This document shows positions 9,761 through 22,705 of a stretch of 64,000 nucleotides of DNA, in pieces; position 1 is the stretch's first letter, and the number at the start of each line of letters is the position of its first letter. Location: assembly GCA_047967505.1 (NCBI GenBank), contig CM106538.1, one strand, 5' to 3'. Made by a program: the position numbers and the translations under genes. The notes beneath the pieces were generated by a model that was not told the DNA's origin, did no database searches, and saw only the letters and a list, made by a program, of their open reading frames with translations. Origin of the DNA: Dipteris shenzhenensis (Eukaryota; Polypodiophyta; Polypodiopsida; Gleicheniales).

Positions 9761-12700
9761 ACCATCCTTAACGGTTTCTTATTTTACAAATGCTTCTCCT
9801 CTAGCCTTCGAGTAGGTTTTGTCTCCATAGCCTTTATGAGCTTATAGTTCTACATGTCACATCTTTGTCCTGATTATTTGGGTCATGTCCATTACAAGCC
9901 CTTTATATATTGCATGTCCTTCCCTTCCCTAGGTACGGCCATTGCATGTATGAACATAAATCATGCATTAGTTTACACAATGTCATGAAATAAGCCAAGT
10001 TGCCTCACATGCACTTGTTGTTAAGCTCTATATTTTGTTTTGCTTGATTACAAAGAAATTGTTTGGCTAATTGTTTGAAAGCCATGAAATAGCATCTTTG
10101 CCAAGGAAAATGCATATGCGTGTGTTGATCTTTTGTGATCATGATCTTTTGTAAACAATATCACAAAATCCTTGTAGGCATGTTTCATTGCCTTTATATT
10201 CAATGCAAAGTTGATTTGTTCCTCTAATATATCTAAAGACTCTTTTTCATAAAAAGTAAGGAGGATGGAAGCTAAGCAGCAGCCCAAGCCAGCGTAAACC
10301 TCCGTCGCTCCTTTACCTCCCATCTATAAGTGTACCTTTGGGTCTAGCCCTCCTCTTTTTGGACTATCCCCATGCCCCTCCCCTTTCCACCAAAGTTTCT
10401 TTACGCAAGGATTATCTACTCCCCCTTAATTCTATTTTGCATCTCTTGTTCTCTCTATGGTCTCAGGCTTCTGCCTACCCAAATGATGCTAATGGTTCCA
10501 GATAATGATTTGTCCCAACATCTTCTACTTGTTTTAGTGTACCCAATGTCTCCAACCAATGCTCTTACACAAGGGTATTCCGAGCGTCAAACAAGTTTTT
10601 CTTTTTTGTTGCTCCAGTTACTCAATAGTTAAGCTTCCTTTCATGTGCTCTCCACTTCTTCACACCTAATACTACCAACAAAGGACCATCTTAGAACAAG
10701 GTGCTGAAGGGTGGATAGTATTGTGTAGGGCACTTCTTCTTTCAATCCAAGTGGGTTGCTCGAAGAATTCAACCTATGCTTCAGGACAATGATGCAAATT
10801 CATCTCAAAAAAGAGGGAATGCTTTTTCCAAGCCAAAGGGTAATGCCCAAGGCAGAATGGCCACTGCAGTTATAAATGAGGATTCATTGCACAATTCAGT
10901 TCAGTGGTTAGAGCCACATGCTTTTTTTGGTTTTTCAAGACCTCTTACTTCTTCTCTTGATAATTGGATCATATTGAACTAGGCAAAAAGAAGTTGAAAT
11001 CTTAAATCTATCAGATTTCTTAGAAAGGGTCATCTTGCATTTCTTTTTGAAAAGCTAGAAATGGCTTTTGCTGTTTAGAAGTCACACATTGTAGTGAGTC
11101 CAAAATCAGCCTCTTTATCTTGACCATTGGACTTCTTCCTTTGATCCAAAAGCTCCCCAAGATACTAAAGCCCTTGTTTGGGTAGAATTGCCTTATCTCC
11201 CACTAGCTTTTTGCATTGAGGCGGAAAAGCTATGCTCAAGTCTAGGCAAGGTGTTATGAGTTGAAAAGGAATAGTTCATCAACCCTAGAGCTCACGCTCA
11301 AGTCTGTGTGCTATAGGATCTTATAGAGGATCTCCTTGATAAATATTAATATTTTCCAAATCCTCTCCCCCTCCCCATCCAAGATTTGAACAACTTGTGT
11401 ATAAGAATTCACCAAATTCTTGCTTGTTTTGTGGGAGGGTAAGTCAAAACATCGAGCGACTGCATTTGAGTGAGCCCAAAGTTCAAGCAATGCTTATGAG
11501 GAACTTTGTCTAAACCTGTAGGAGCAATAAAATTTTACTAAAAATTTTGAATCTACATGACACTATTACAAATTGTTTTTAATTATTTTTTGTATGATTC
11601 TTGGCAACTTACAAAGATTAAACTTACTATTGGATAACTCATAGATCCATGCAAGTAAGCAATCATAGATCCATCCAAATCAGCAATCATTCAATGAATA
11701 CAAAGGGAAATTTCTTAGCAACATACAAAGAGAAAACATATTATTCGATAAATAATAAATACATGCAAGTTAGCAATCATTCAATAGATACAAAAGGGGA
11801 AATGCTGCAATGTCTACACCTCGAGGCGATCACTTAGAATTATGTAAGGTAGCACATAAGTTAAAGGGGTTTCTTTATTTTATGGAGTTACATACATGGC
11901 AACAATAGTCCCACCGATAATATAGAAGCTCCTCCTAGTAAAATCTCTCACAAACAACTATTTGTAGCTCATCAATTTTTATGCTACCGACATGATTTGA
12001 TCCATTTTGTACACAAAATGATCACATGAATAAAATGTTTAAACTATGGAACTAATAAATTATTGATCACCTTATGACCATGATGATGCTAAAATAAATA
12101 TGGATCGCCTTCATATGTCCTTGACCATGTATACACCTCTAGGATGGAGGGAGGAAACCAAGGACCCAATCTCTATATGAGAAAAATCCATGGTCATAAT
12201 TAAATATAGAGTTTGATAAGGTCCGGCTCTCATGAAACAAAGATAAGTAAAAAGTTTCTAAAGATCTAGAATTTTGACACTTTAACATGATAAATGTATT
12301 CATTCATATCATTCTGATCGTTTTGACTACAAACATGACCATATTTGGAGTCCGATTGACCAAGTTATCGCGGCCTCTAGGGAGGCTCCTCCTCCCATTA
12401 TTTTTTTGCCTTGAAAATGGAAATTGCACAAGAAAAACATATACTTTGACCCTTTTTCCACCCCTCCTTCGTTGACCCTTGAAAAACATTGCCAAACATT
12501 TTCAAAAATTGTTGTTTGTTTATAAGACAATTGATTACTCACAATATCATGGGTAGGACAACAACCGTAAAAGTAAGCAATGCATGCTACTTTTTGAACA
12601 TAAAACATCACACTAGAATGCCAAAATTTATGAAATTTCTCGCTCAAACCGTTGCCTCGCTTGAACGCAATCGCTCGAATTTTGGTAATCCTCGTGGAAT

Positions 12701-12885
12701 AGCAGGTCACTCCTTAAAAGATTATCTAACAACAAAAGTCCAAAAGCACAAAACAAGCACTCTCATTTTGATGAGGAGCTTGCTTCAAACTCTTTTCTTC
12801 AAGAGATCAAGATTGATAGGTTTGCAAGAGCCAACAAAGTGCGAGCGAGCCAAACTAATGGCTCCAGTGTAGGCAAACTATAAAA
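9761..12885. other. Intergenic DNA, no gene seen; short direct repeats at 11.65-11.80 kb
   Basis: No recognisable coding sequence. At 11649-11800 the motif ATGCAAGTTAGCAATCATTCAAT and variants occur about three times, giving a loose direct repeat. The minus-strand open frame at 12327-12710 has no family signature. Confidence 0.5.
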
Positions 12886-12889
12886 TGTG

Positions 12890-15250
12890 TAAATATTTGT
12901 CCCATTTTCCTGGCTGACCTGATACATAAGCACGCAGCATGTCACAAATAGTATTTTGTGTGACTTCAGTTTGACCATTGGACTCCGGATGAAAAGCGGT
13001 GGACTTCATACTAAGATTATCAAAAAAGTGATGTCTAGAAGTTACTACATAATTTACTATCTCGGTTGAACATGATTACTTTCCAAAGGCCATGGTGAAC
13101 AAAGATATGCTTGATGAACAAATGAGTAGCTTAAACTACTGACAAAGTCTTTTTGCATGGAATAAAATAAGCCTATAGTCCAAGTCATATCGAAACCTGA
13201 GCTAGTTGTAGGAAATCCAGTAATGAAATCCATAGAGATTTGTTCCCATGGACCGGCAGGAATCGGTAAAGGCATAAGGAAACCTTGATATTTGCCCTTG
13301 TAGCTCTTGACTTTCTGGCAAATAAGGCATTGTGCAACAAACGATGCAACATCGAATTTGAGCTTGGGCTAGAAAAAATCTTGAACTACAGTTTGATACG
13401 TTGCAACGATACCTCTATGCCCCATGTAGGTTGGTTGATGCACCTCTTCTAGTACTAAATGACGAAACGATGCAGTGATGCATAAGCGTTTTTCATAGAA
13501 AAGGTAATCATCATGAATGGAATATGAGGCCATAGGGGACCATTGGCTTGCTTAATTTTATGCCAAATTTTTGAAAAGTCTCGATCATTGGCATAGGCAT
13601 CCTTCATAGGCTCAGAGGGTCTCCCTCGATGACTGAGATATTATATAGGCTAGGTTGTTGACTCAATGCATCAGCAACTACATTGTCTTTGCTTGGTTAG
13701 TATTGGATCATCGGTTTAAAACGGTCAATAAAGGCAGCCCATTTTATGTGTCTATCAAAGATCACCAATTGAGTAAGGAGATGTCTAAGTAATTCAGAAC
13801 CCATAAGGTAGTGCTTCCAAAGTTTAAGGGCATGGACTACAACGGCTAACTCTTTATCATATGTGGGAATAGTTTAGCTCCGTTGGTTTCAACTTACATG
13901 ACTCAAAGGCAATCGGATGGTTATCCTGCATAAGAATAGCCCCAAAACCCTACCCATTGGCACCAGTGACCATGACAAAGAAGGGTCTCGTGATGTTTGG
14001 CATGATCAAAATTGGTGTTCGGGACATTGCCTCTTTAAGTCATTGGAAGGCTAAAGTGTGTTTTTCTTCCCAAGAGAAAGCACAAGTCTTAAGTAGAAGT
14101 TTAGTCAATGAATATGCCTTGTGTGCAAAATTCTTAGCAAATCTTTGGTAAAAACTACATAGACCTAGAAAAGATTGTAACTCATGAATATCTTTAGGTT
14201 GTGGCCAGTTCACTATTGCCTCTACTTTCTTGGGATCCACTCGAACACCTTCAGCTGCCTGTGAAACTCTGTGACCAAGATATTCAATTTCAGATTGGAA
14301 AAATGAACTTTTCTCTGGGATGGCATAGAGTTGGTTCTCACGTAAGACGGAGAAAACAAGATCCAATTGTTCGACTCTTATGATAAACCATGATATCATC
14401 GAAGAAAACTACCACAATGTCCAAATAGGGTAGGAAAATACGGTTCATCATCCGACTAAATGTGGCAAGTCCATTAGTTAGGCCAAAAGTCATAACAAGG
14501 AATTTGTAGTGACCGGTTTAGATCCTAAAAGCAGTCTTGAAAATATCTGGCTCGGTCACTCTCACTTGATGATATCTTGACTTAAGATTGATTTTGCTAA
14601 ATATTGTGGCTCCTTTCAACTTGTCAAGAAGGTCGTGAACTCTTGGAATGGGGTATTGATTCTTCACTATTATTTTATTTAAGGCACAGTAATCAATGCA
14701 CATTCGAAAAGTCCCATTTTTCTTCTTGACAAGAAGAACAGGTGCCCCGAATGGTGAACTACTAGGTCGAATCAAGCCTTGAGGAAAAAGGTCTTCTATT
14801 TGGGATTGAATCTCTTGTTGCTCAGTAGGATTATGTCTATATGGTGCCTTGCATGGTGCAGCACTACTTGGGATAAGATCAATCTTATGGTCCTCAGGTC
14901 TAGACTAAGAAAGGCCAAGGGGTAAGTCTTCCATAAAACAATTAGCATAGTCATCTAGAAAAGGATCAAGAGGCTCTTGCTTAGGTTTTTTAGTCACGGA
15001 ACTAACCTCGACCTTGTTGACCATAACAAGATATGTTTTGTCATGTTTGCGCATAGCTCTTTTAGCTTGGATATGCGGCAATAAAGGCCAAGAGTGAGGG
15101 CTTTTGTCACATTCCAAGATCACAGACTCAGTGTCTTGAGTCACGAATAGTAGGTCGCAAACCCTCGATAAAGGTACAGCATTGCTCCTTACGTTGTACT
15201 TTTTAAATGGTCTGTAATTGAAGTAGGGCTAAAAGATATTTCTTAGTATA
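12890..15250 (-). pseudogene. Ty3/gypsy pol remnant (pro-RT linker, RT, RNase H, integrase)
   Basis: Order on the minus strand is that of Ty3/gypsy pol. The protease-RT linker (15144-14905) ends in DDYANCFMEDLPLGL. RT follows: [28 protein letters not shown] and KYPIP-type [14 protein letters not shown] at 14775-14518. The catalytic FFDDIM lies near 14400, then EYLGHRVSQA and FLGLCSFYQRFAKNFAHKA (14399-14040). An RNase H segment with GFGAILMQD lies near 13930. Next come the integrase HHCC finger (HMGHRG, CLICQK near 13450-13320), the core start PAGPWEQISMDFITGFPT, and STAFHPESNGQTE (about 13010). The copy stops abruptly near 12890, within the integrase, and has many stops and frameshifts. An intact element would copy its RNA to DNA and integrate it. 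Confidence 0.92.
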
Positions 15251-15860
15251 TGCATCCACGATTTCATTGTCTAGCTACCTCCTTACTGTGTAGGTAGGAA
15301 GCGCGTCTTAATTTTGTCTTTGAATGCTTCCCATGTCTTCGGAATGCATGATAACAAGCATGCTAGGTGCGATCTCCCCCCATAGGAGTGATGCTCGTCT
15401 TCCACTTCCTATGTATTTCATTGATTTCATAATTTCGAGCAACAACTCATACAAGCTCATGTACATCTCCTTCATGCACGAACTGGAGATAAGCCACACA
15501 CACCCTTTTGAAAATAGCTTGCCTTTTCTAGACATAGAGTTTGCTTTTTCCACTTTAATTAATATGCTTAGGCTAAGCCTCTAATGTTCCAAAAATTAAA
15601 ATATGTACATGAGCATTTGTAATTTCAAAAACTAGGCTTTCTGAAGTAAGCCTTGTTTATTTTTGCATCACTGGTTATGCCTTACGTGCACAAAAATGCT
15701 TGCCGCCAATGGCCATCACCCGATTTGTTACTCTTTCCCTGGATTCAGAACATCCATCAATAATGGAAATATTTCAAGCATAAGAAACCTTGGAATCAAT
15801 CACCAATTTTATTCAATCTTCCAGCATTTAAGCGATGTAAAATCAACAAATCATAGATGG
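15251..15860. other. Intergenic DNA, no gene seen
   Basis: Short frames exist on both strands, for example 15308-15553, but none shows a domain. Part may be upstream gag/pro DNA of the adjacent gypsy remnant, too decayed to read. Confidence 0.45.
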
Positions 15861-15861
15861 A

Positions 15862-16140
15862 TGGTGCACACATGTGACACATACCATCGCATGGTGCACA
15901 CACTGCTACACATGCATAAAATCATACAAATTATGCACACACTACTACACATACCACCATCGCGTAAGTGGCGCACACACTGCTACACACTCATATGGCC
16001 ATAGACATATATCTAGACATGTGTACGGATGGTACACACATGCTACACATACCATCACTCATCGCATAAGTGGTGCACACACTGCTACACACTCATCGCA
16101 TAAGTGATGCACACTGCTACACACTCATATGAACATCGAA
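15862..16140 (+). repeat. Irregular minisatellite around GTGCACACACTGCTACACA
   Basis: At least six variants of GCACACACTGCTACACACTC, often preceded by CATCGCATAAGTG, are arranged in tandem with unequal spacers. The array is flanked by ordinary sequence and is non-coding. Confidence 0.85.
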
Positions 16141-17140
16141 CACACACTGGATCAGCTGTGTGACAAAATGCTAGATCCCATAACTAAATATTGAAATATT
16201 TAAAAAAATAATAGAATAATCCCAATTCTCGTAACAAATATATTCTAAGGAGTGCACCACCAAGATGATGACATAGTCAATAACTATCTAACTTCGAATT
16301 TTTCTCTCTTCTAAGACAAGTTTCATTTGATTCCATGCGCTAAAAGTACCTTAATAAATCCCCCCCCCCCCCCGCCCTGACATCCACTCCCAAAAAAAAA
16401 CACAACAAACCTTGCTAAAGCACATTGCCCTTCATTGAAGGTCATGCTGAGAAAGGAGGTTCATATACAATGATGGTACATGTTTTAAGCCTTTCGATGA
16501 ATCAAAGCAATAAGTTTTTACTTTTTAAATATAGAGAGAAAGCTTAACATAAATGACTCCTAGTAAAGAAGTCATATAGAAGGGTCACTATGAGGAGATC
16601 TAGGATCTTAGTATATGAGGAAATATAGCACATGAGGAAATAGGATCAAATGAAAAAGGTGGTCCCATCCATATTCAAATGCATTTCTATTTTATTTTCA
16701 TCCCACCGTGTGAAAGAACTAGAAATGGGTTAGGTGGGAGAGGACACATTGCATCATTTTGTATATTGAGGGTGCGGATAAGGACACATATGATGCATCC
16801 TATCACCATCCCACCATGTATTAACAAGCAAGCAAGAGAGTGCATAATGTCCTCAATAGCTCTAACCTTCATTATCCCAATTTTGATGGAGTATATTGAT
16901 AGAGGAGAATATGCTCATGAGTTCATTTTGAAGGGAGGCAAGGAGAGAGGTCACATGAGCAAAATTGGAATGGGCATGGGAGTGGGATAAGTGACAAGGA
17001 TGTGGCATAAAATTATTAGAGGGACACTTTTGTAATGAAATTGTAACAAGAGCGCATTGCTAACAACGTGAATGATATTTAATCATTCACAAGACCTGCC
17101 CCAAGATTAAAAAAAGCAAACAAAAAGGAAATGCTATGGG
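16141..17140. other. Intergenic DNA with a C14 run; no gene seen
   Basis: A run of 14 C lies at 16360-16373, followed by GCCCTGA and A9. A diverged copy of the 85-bp unit of the 17348 array lies near 16720-16765 (GGTGGGAGAGGACACATTGC). No coding sequence is recognised. Confidence 0.5.
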
Positions 17141-17190
17141 GAGAGAGAGAGAGAGAGAGAGAGAGAGGAGGGGGGGAGGGGAGGGGAGGG
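17141..17190 (+). repeat. GA microsatellite ending in a G-quadruplex motif
   Basis: A (GA)13-like run at 17141-17166 leads into G6-A-G4-A-G4-A-G3 at about 17169-17190, which satisfies a four-run G-quadruplex rule. Confidence 0.85.
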
Positions 17191-17347
17191 AGAAAAGGTG
17201 GAAAAGGTGTGTAATAAGACTTGAGGAGATAAAGAAGGGGAGAGCATTCAAGTCCAATGATGAAGAGTCAACATATTGTCCAATAGGAAAAATGCACATT
17301 CCAAAAATTTTAAAAATGCCTAATTTCTACTTTGCCAAATTTGAAGA

Positions 17348-17517
17348 GTTGCTAAGGCTACCCAAGAGAACAGGCCAAAAAGCTAGGGATGAGTTGGGTG
17401 GGAGGACACATTGCATTATCTCGTGTTGAAGCGTTGCTAAGGCTACCTAAGAGAACAGTCCAAAAAGCTAAGGATGAGTTGGGTGGGAAGACACATTGCA
17501 TTATCTCTTGTGTTTCA
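17348..17517 (+). repeat. 85-bp tandem duplication
   Basis: Copy 1 starts at 17348 and copy 2 at 17433 (GTTGCTAAGGCTACC). Both contain GATGAGTTGGGTGGGA and ACACATTGCATTATCTC. A third partial copy lies 600 bp upstream. Confidence 0.85.
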
Positions 17518-17689
17518 AAAATGGGGACAAGGACACATGCTATCATTCCATGCTTTCCAATCCCTTCAAAAAGGGGATCCCATTTGGTTTCCAAGGTCTT
17601 GAGGCAAAGGTCCAACATGACATGGGAGAAAAAGCCCCTGCTTAGTTTAGGATGGGAGTATTGATGACAAATCCTAGACCCATGCATTG

Positions 17690-19151
17690 TGGTAAGGCAC
17701 CAAGTCTTTTATCTTAAACTATAGTAGCCCCAATTTGTGAGAATTTGTAAATTTGAAGGACATTAGGAAATGTAGAAGCTAGTCGCATGTAAAACAATGA
17801 CCCATGTCTTACAATTCCAAAGATTTTGCACATGCCATTTACTTGAGAGAAAGCGATGGCAAACATGTCACCTTTCTCCATAGAGCATAGATTAGTGCGA
17901 TGAACATAATCTTTAATTTAATTTACTTATGTACTTTTAACTTTTCTAGTGCATCAAAACTAAGGCTTTTAGAGATTGAAGCATTTAATAAAGCATATCA
18001 TAGCAAATATAAAGCATAGGAACAAAGAGGGGTATGTTCCCCCATACATTGATAAATGTACATTGATATGGGAACCTTAATGTGTTCATTTTATTGCAAA
18101 TGAAAACTCTACTTCCACCTAAAACTCCTTGATCCAAATAGAAGCCTTTTTTTTTTCATCTCTAATTTGAGAGAGAGAGAGAGAGATGGGGCACATTCAA
18201 CATGGGGTGCACTTCCCATATAGTTCACTATTGGAGTTCACTAATATATTTGCAATGGCTATGGCTAGGAGAGGTAGGCAATGACAAAGCTTATATAAAG
18301 AAGCATGTGGAAAGGTTCATTGCCTTAGGTAGACAATAGTGATGATCCCATGAGTAGAAAAAACAGACCAGATTTACAAGCTCCTGCCATCTATAACTTG
18401 AAATTATTCAAAGAGCAAATCTACAACTTGAAATGATTCAAAGAGCAAATCTGTAGGGTTGCCTCAAGACAAAATGAAGTAAAATATGCACCAAATAGGA
18501 TATGAGGACAGTTTACCCAGCCATCCAAAGAGGCAATGAACGTTGAAAACAAAAACTTATAAAAGTCCTTACTTTACACAGGATAGAGTCAGCAGCCCAC
18601 TGTGTGCGCTCTCTGTCTCTCTCTTTCTCTCTAAACATGGCACAATCAAAGTCTTCCCATCAGCTCTGCTGGCTCGTGCACATTAAAAAACTTGTTTGCA
18701 TCAATAAAACATGTTGTCTATCGATGCCTTCTCCGCCGTGCCATGACACCAATACTCTCGAAATTTCAAGTCATCGATACTTCGGAAATTTCAAGTCGAG
18801 AGACGTTTTAGACAGCTTGTACATCCCGCCTTCAAGACGAGAGAAGACAGCAAAATATGGTGTGAAGACCTTTGCTGCAAGTTGCAAAATTGTGTAGATT
18901 GCCAAAAGGGAATGGGCTCCCTGAGCCTCAAAATCTTTGACAAATGGCTGGCCCAGTTCGGTACTGATTTGCTCCAAACCCCCAGCCATCGTTTCACTAC
19001 CCAAAATTCCTAGATGTAAGCAACGCTAGGGCTGAATGAACTTTGCTCCTGTTTTCTTACAACATCACCATTGGATGACTTTGACTTTACATCAATTTCT
19101 GCCCCAGTGATTTCTCCACCATGTAAACTGCCATTTTGTGTTACACGTTTG
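17690..19151. other. 3' flank and probable 3' UTR of the PIN gene; short repeats
   Basis: This segment lies downstream of the PIN stop codon at 19152. The UTR end cannot be placed. It contains a GA run at 18170-18187 and a 30-bp direct repeat (AACTTGAAATKATTCAAAGAG) near 18400-18450. No second gene is recognised. The open frames at 18771-19004 have no family match that I know. Confidence 0.45.
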
Positions 19152-22100
19152 CTATAGTCCCAGTAAGATGTAGTAGATCAAAGTAGTCGGTAAGGCAACT
19201 AGCATACCAAAGATAACTCTGCAATTCAAATAATCAATTGTCAACAATGGCCTCCAATACTCTCCCGATTAGTTTACACAGTCGATCGGCAACACTAACT
19301 AGTATCGCTAAGGTAACAATTCGAGTCACAAAGCTTTCCACAAAACCAGGGAAATGGGTTGAGGCATACGCTGTGCTGAGTATATCCGGATGCAAATCAT
19401 ATTCCCTTGCAAATACGAATGGAACAATGCCTTGGGGAAGTGCCGCCTGGAATATTAACAAATATCATACATTATGAAGTGCAGGTATCGAAGAATAAAA
19501 CTGGGTCACAACATTGCTTCCAATGTTTCTGCTGGATTTGCTAAAGCAGCAAGGAGCGTATACTAAAGTTCTAACAAAAACTTTCGTTACAACACATGCA
19601 CTCATGAATGTGTCCATACCATTCCTACAATTGGAGTCGTTAAAAAATTCTAAATGTAGCCATGAGGTTACGAACAGGGCAGAACACTGCATCATAACAA
19701 TACCTGTACTATGGCTGCATGTAGGTCAACACCCCGTAAGCCAACAGCAATCGATGAAGCAGCCATTACGGCAGGTCCTGTTAAAAACCTTACAGCCATT
19801 GCAAAAGTGGCGAGGGAAGTGCCACAGGCGATCAGTCTGGGTTGAAGGGCCATAAACAGACCTGGCAAAAGGCAGTCGATTGTATGAGTCCACAAAGATA
19901 GACTTGCATCTCTGGTATCATTCACTGGAAAATCATATGTATTTATGACACAGAGCACACAGGCATAGAAGTCCTAGCTCTTAAAAAGTTGACTCGATGA
20001 GACTTTCACCTAAACTGAACATAGCCATTCCAAGCCCAGCATCAGATAGTAGACTTATTGAGTTGAGAAGGATCTTTGGCATGGCGATGTTCCACCTGCA
20101 GTGAAAAAGACCGAGATTTCAGCTGTAGATATAAGTAAGAACGACACAGGAATCTTGTAGAATTGCATTTGCAAATCTCTGCAGCATAAGTATTCAAAAG
20201 GAAACCCGCGAAAGATTAATACAGGAGCTAACCTGTATGAGATCAAAGACCAAACGAGGCCAATCAAACTTGAATATGTATTAGGATTTCGCAAGAGTTT
20301 GCGGCCAACCATCTGCAGAATCAGCTTAACCATAACAGGAGTTGGGGGCATCTCCTTAGGTTTCCCAAATACGGGCAATTTTGGAGATTGTGCTGGTACA
20401 TTTTGTCCCTGCTTATCCACAGAGGAGCCTGTCTCAGCAGGAAACTTGGCTTTGCTCCCAAAACTAAAATCTTCCCCGACATAGGGAATAGATACCGCCT
20501 GCGGTGGCTGATTTAGCGGTTCATGCACATCTGCACGACAAAAAATACGATTAATTTTTGTTGCCTCCTAAAACATTCACGTCTTTGCTCTCCACAAGCA
20601 AAAATAAACACTCCATTGCCATTGTAGAATTAGACAGATTTATGACTTCCGCCAAAACTTCGCAATTTTACACAATCCGAAAGTTCGCATTACAGCTACA
20701 GATATGAACCGAAACAAGATAAACATATGTTTCCCGTAGATATGCAAGCAATCGGAAGCTTGCGAATGCTTTCAGACATCAAATCAGAAGTTGGCTGCTA
20801 TAGTAACTTACCTCCGTTAGGTGCCTGCTCGTTGGAAGGAGGGACGTTCATTCGTACTTCTTTAGCTTCCTGAGCACTTTTGGAATTGTCCGCCCCTGCA
20901 AATTCAGCGCCTCCGAACACATGAAGGCCAGCAGCTTCGGACGTTGGGGATGCAGCTGAGCTCCAGACGAACATGTGCAACTCCTTCCCATCGTCTTCTA
21001 ACCTCGGCGACGCTCTTGGATCCGATATCTTCTTGCTTATTTGCGAAGCTTTAGGTGAAAACTTACCCGCATTTGCTCCTGGATACCCGGTCCAACTGGT
21101 GCTATTGTTATGAGCAGGACCCCCTTGTCCTCCCACAGAAGCGTCATGGAAGGGCATACTATTTGGAGGTTGGTTCCTCATCCCATAACCGTGGCTGAGA
21201 GGTCCATATGAAGGTGGAGGTAGGCGCGGAGAATTCACTGCTTTCGCAGCCTGATTGAGCTCTCTATAATTATCTTCGTTCACATTGGATGCCCTCGGAG
21301 TCGGACCGCGCGAGGATTGAACGGAGTACACGTCCGATGCAGTGAAATTGGACTGCCTTGGGCTGCCAGCTCGGTTGGACATGAAGGAATGCAGGTCCGG
21401 GTGATTCATTCCGAATTCTCGGGGAGTGTTGTTTCGAGAGGAATAGACGGAATATATCTCTGCTCCCGTCAAATTGGAAGGCCTTGGGGTGATAGCCTTG
21501 GATGAAGCCATGGATGCCAAGCCCAGAGACCTTCGGGGAGAAGCAAATGAATTCATGGCCTGGGAACGTGAAGAAGTGGACCTGCGGATGGTGACGCGAA
21601 TCTTGCCATCATCACCAACATCCGCGTGAGTTTGGAGAGGTTCTCTACCGTCGAGGGAGACGACATCGGAGTCGACCTTGAAGGAGATGATAGAGGCTGC
21701 AGTCTCAGGGAACTGCTCCATGACAAGGAGCCTGGCTGCACGATACTCGAACAAGAAGAGCATTAGAGTATACCAAATGATGCACTGCAGCACGACCAGC
21801 TGCACCATGAGACCCCCGTAGAAATTGCCATACATGGCCGTGAGCATAGGAATCCCCATGACCAAGGTGTTGGGCAGCGTTGCGAGGGCGAAGAGGGTGA
21901 TCATCCAGTCCAAGCTCCCGCTCCGTGAGAATTTCGCCCAGGCTGCCAGCACAATCAAAATCGCGATCTTGGACATTGTGTCTGCTAAGAGGAACATGCC
22001 GTCCATCTTGTAAGGATTGTTGGAGGATATGAAATGGAATGACAGCAAAGGCACAGCAAACACTGCCACAAAGCGGTTGATCCCGGAGCACTGCACGGGA

Positions 22101-22204
22101 GTGAAGATCTTCCACCATCTCACTGAACCATAAGCTAAGATCATTGCCACATAAAGAGGCACCATAGCGCTGAGCACGGTGTAGAGATCCTTGATGCTGA
22201 TCAT
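19152..22204 (-). CDS. PIN-FORMED auxin efflux carrier, complete, six exons
   Basis: Plasma-membrane carrier of the auxin efflux carrier family, exporting indole-3-acetic acid for polar auxin transport. Exons: 22204-20812, 20530-20233, 20095-20010, 19861-19704, 19446-19370 and 19218-19152. All introns are GT-AG and phases agree, giving 692 aa. The start ATG at 22204 is chosen because [20 protein letters not shown] is the family N-terminus. N-terminal membrane domain: residues 1-160 ([17 protein letters not shown] 43-59, [10 protein letters not shown] 110-119). Long hydrophilic loop: about 161-525, as in canonical PINs. It carries TPRPSN (239), SPRQSN (281) and TPRASN (302), the kinase-target motif class of PINOID/D6PK, plus [13 protein letters not shown] (408). 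C-terminal membrane domain: about 526-692, with [31 protein letters not shown] and a [18 protein letters not shown] end. No stop or frameshift was found. It is a long, PIN1-like type; the exact subfamily needs a tree. Confidence 0.97.
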
Positions 22205-22260
22205 GGTGACTGGAAAGGAAAGCGAAGGTAGCAACAAGGGGAGGCAAAAGGATGCACTGC

Positions 22261-22270
22261 TCTATATATG
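22261..22270 (-). promoter_or_regulatory. Possible TATA box of PIN gene
   Basis: The minus strand reads CATATATAGA about 60 bp upstream of the start codon. If used, the 5' UTR would be only about 30 nt. PIN genes often have longer leaders, so an upstream start in the 22.3-24 kb region is equally possible. A TGTCTC auxin-response core lies at 22313-22318 on the minus strand. Confidence 0.35.
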
Positions 22271-22657
22271 TGCGTAAGTGGGTCGAGATTTTTATGAATA
22301 TTTCTAGCAGAGGAGACAGAATGTGTGCAAGGTGATTGCCAAAGAAGATCAACTCTCAATGCTCTACTTGTTTAATCGAAAGCTCATTACCAAAACCACT
22401 CCCCGGGAGCCTGTTGCATTGCCCCCCAGATTTCATCCTGGTTTCGTTACATTCACCGAGTCTGTGGCACTGGCACTCGTTCTGGCTGAGCTCAGAGGAG
22501 AAGTCTGTGAATAATGCACAATCGAGAAGCTCAAGAGCTCGAAGAATGGTTACCATATAGCGAGCAAAGTATTAGCAAGAATTGCATAAAAGGAGGGAGG
22601 GAGGAGGAGAAGAAGAATGGGCAACTGGGAGGGATAATTGGGTCTACAAAGATAATT

Positions 22658-22699
<42 letters not shown>

Positions 22700-22705
22700 G
22701 TCTCT
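22658..22705 (+). repeat. CT microsatellite upstream of PIN
   Basis: About 17 CT units, followed by TTTCTCTCTGTCTCTG. It lies 450-500 bp upstream of the PIN start; on the coding strand it is a GA run. Confidence 0.95.

Noticed and set aside
10048-10323. 91-codon minus-strand frame (GLGCCLASILLTFYEKE)
   Set aside because: Not recognisable, with no neighbouring coding blocks. Left uncalled.
12327-12872. Overlapping 127-codon frames on both strands
   Set aside because: No conserved motif, and both end without splice-like context. Treated as chance.
21705-22352. 215-codon minus-strand frame overlapping PIN exon 1
   Set aside because: It is an alternate frame of the PIN first exon, whose main frame is clearly the conserved one.
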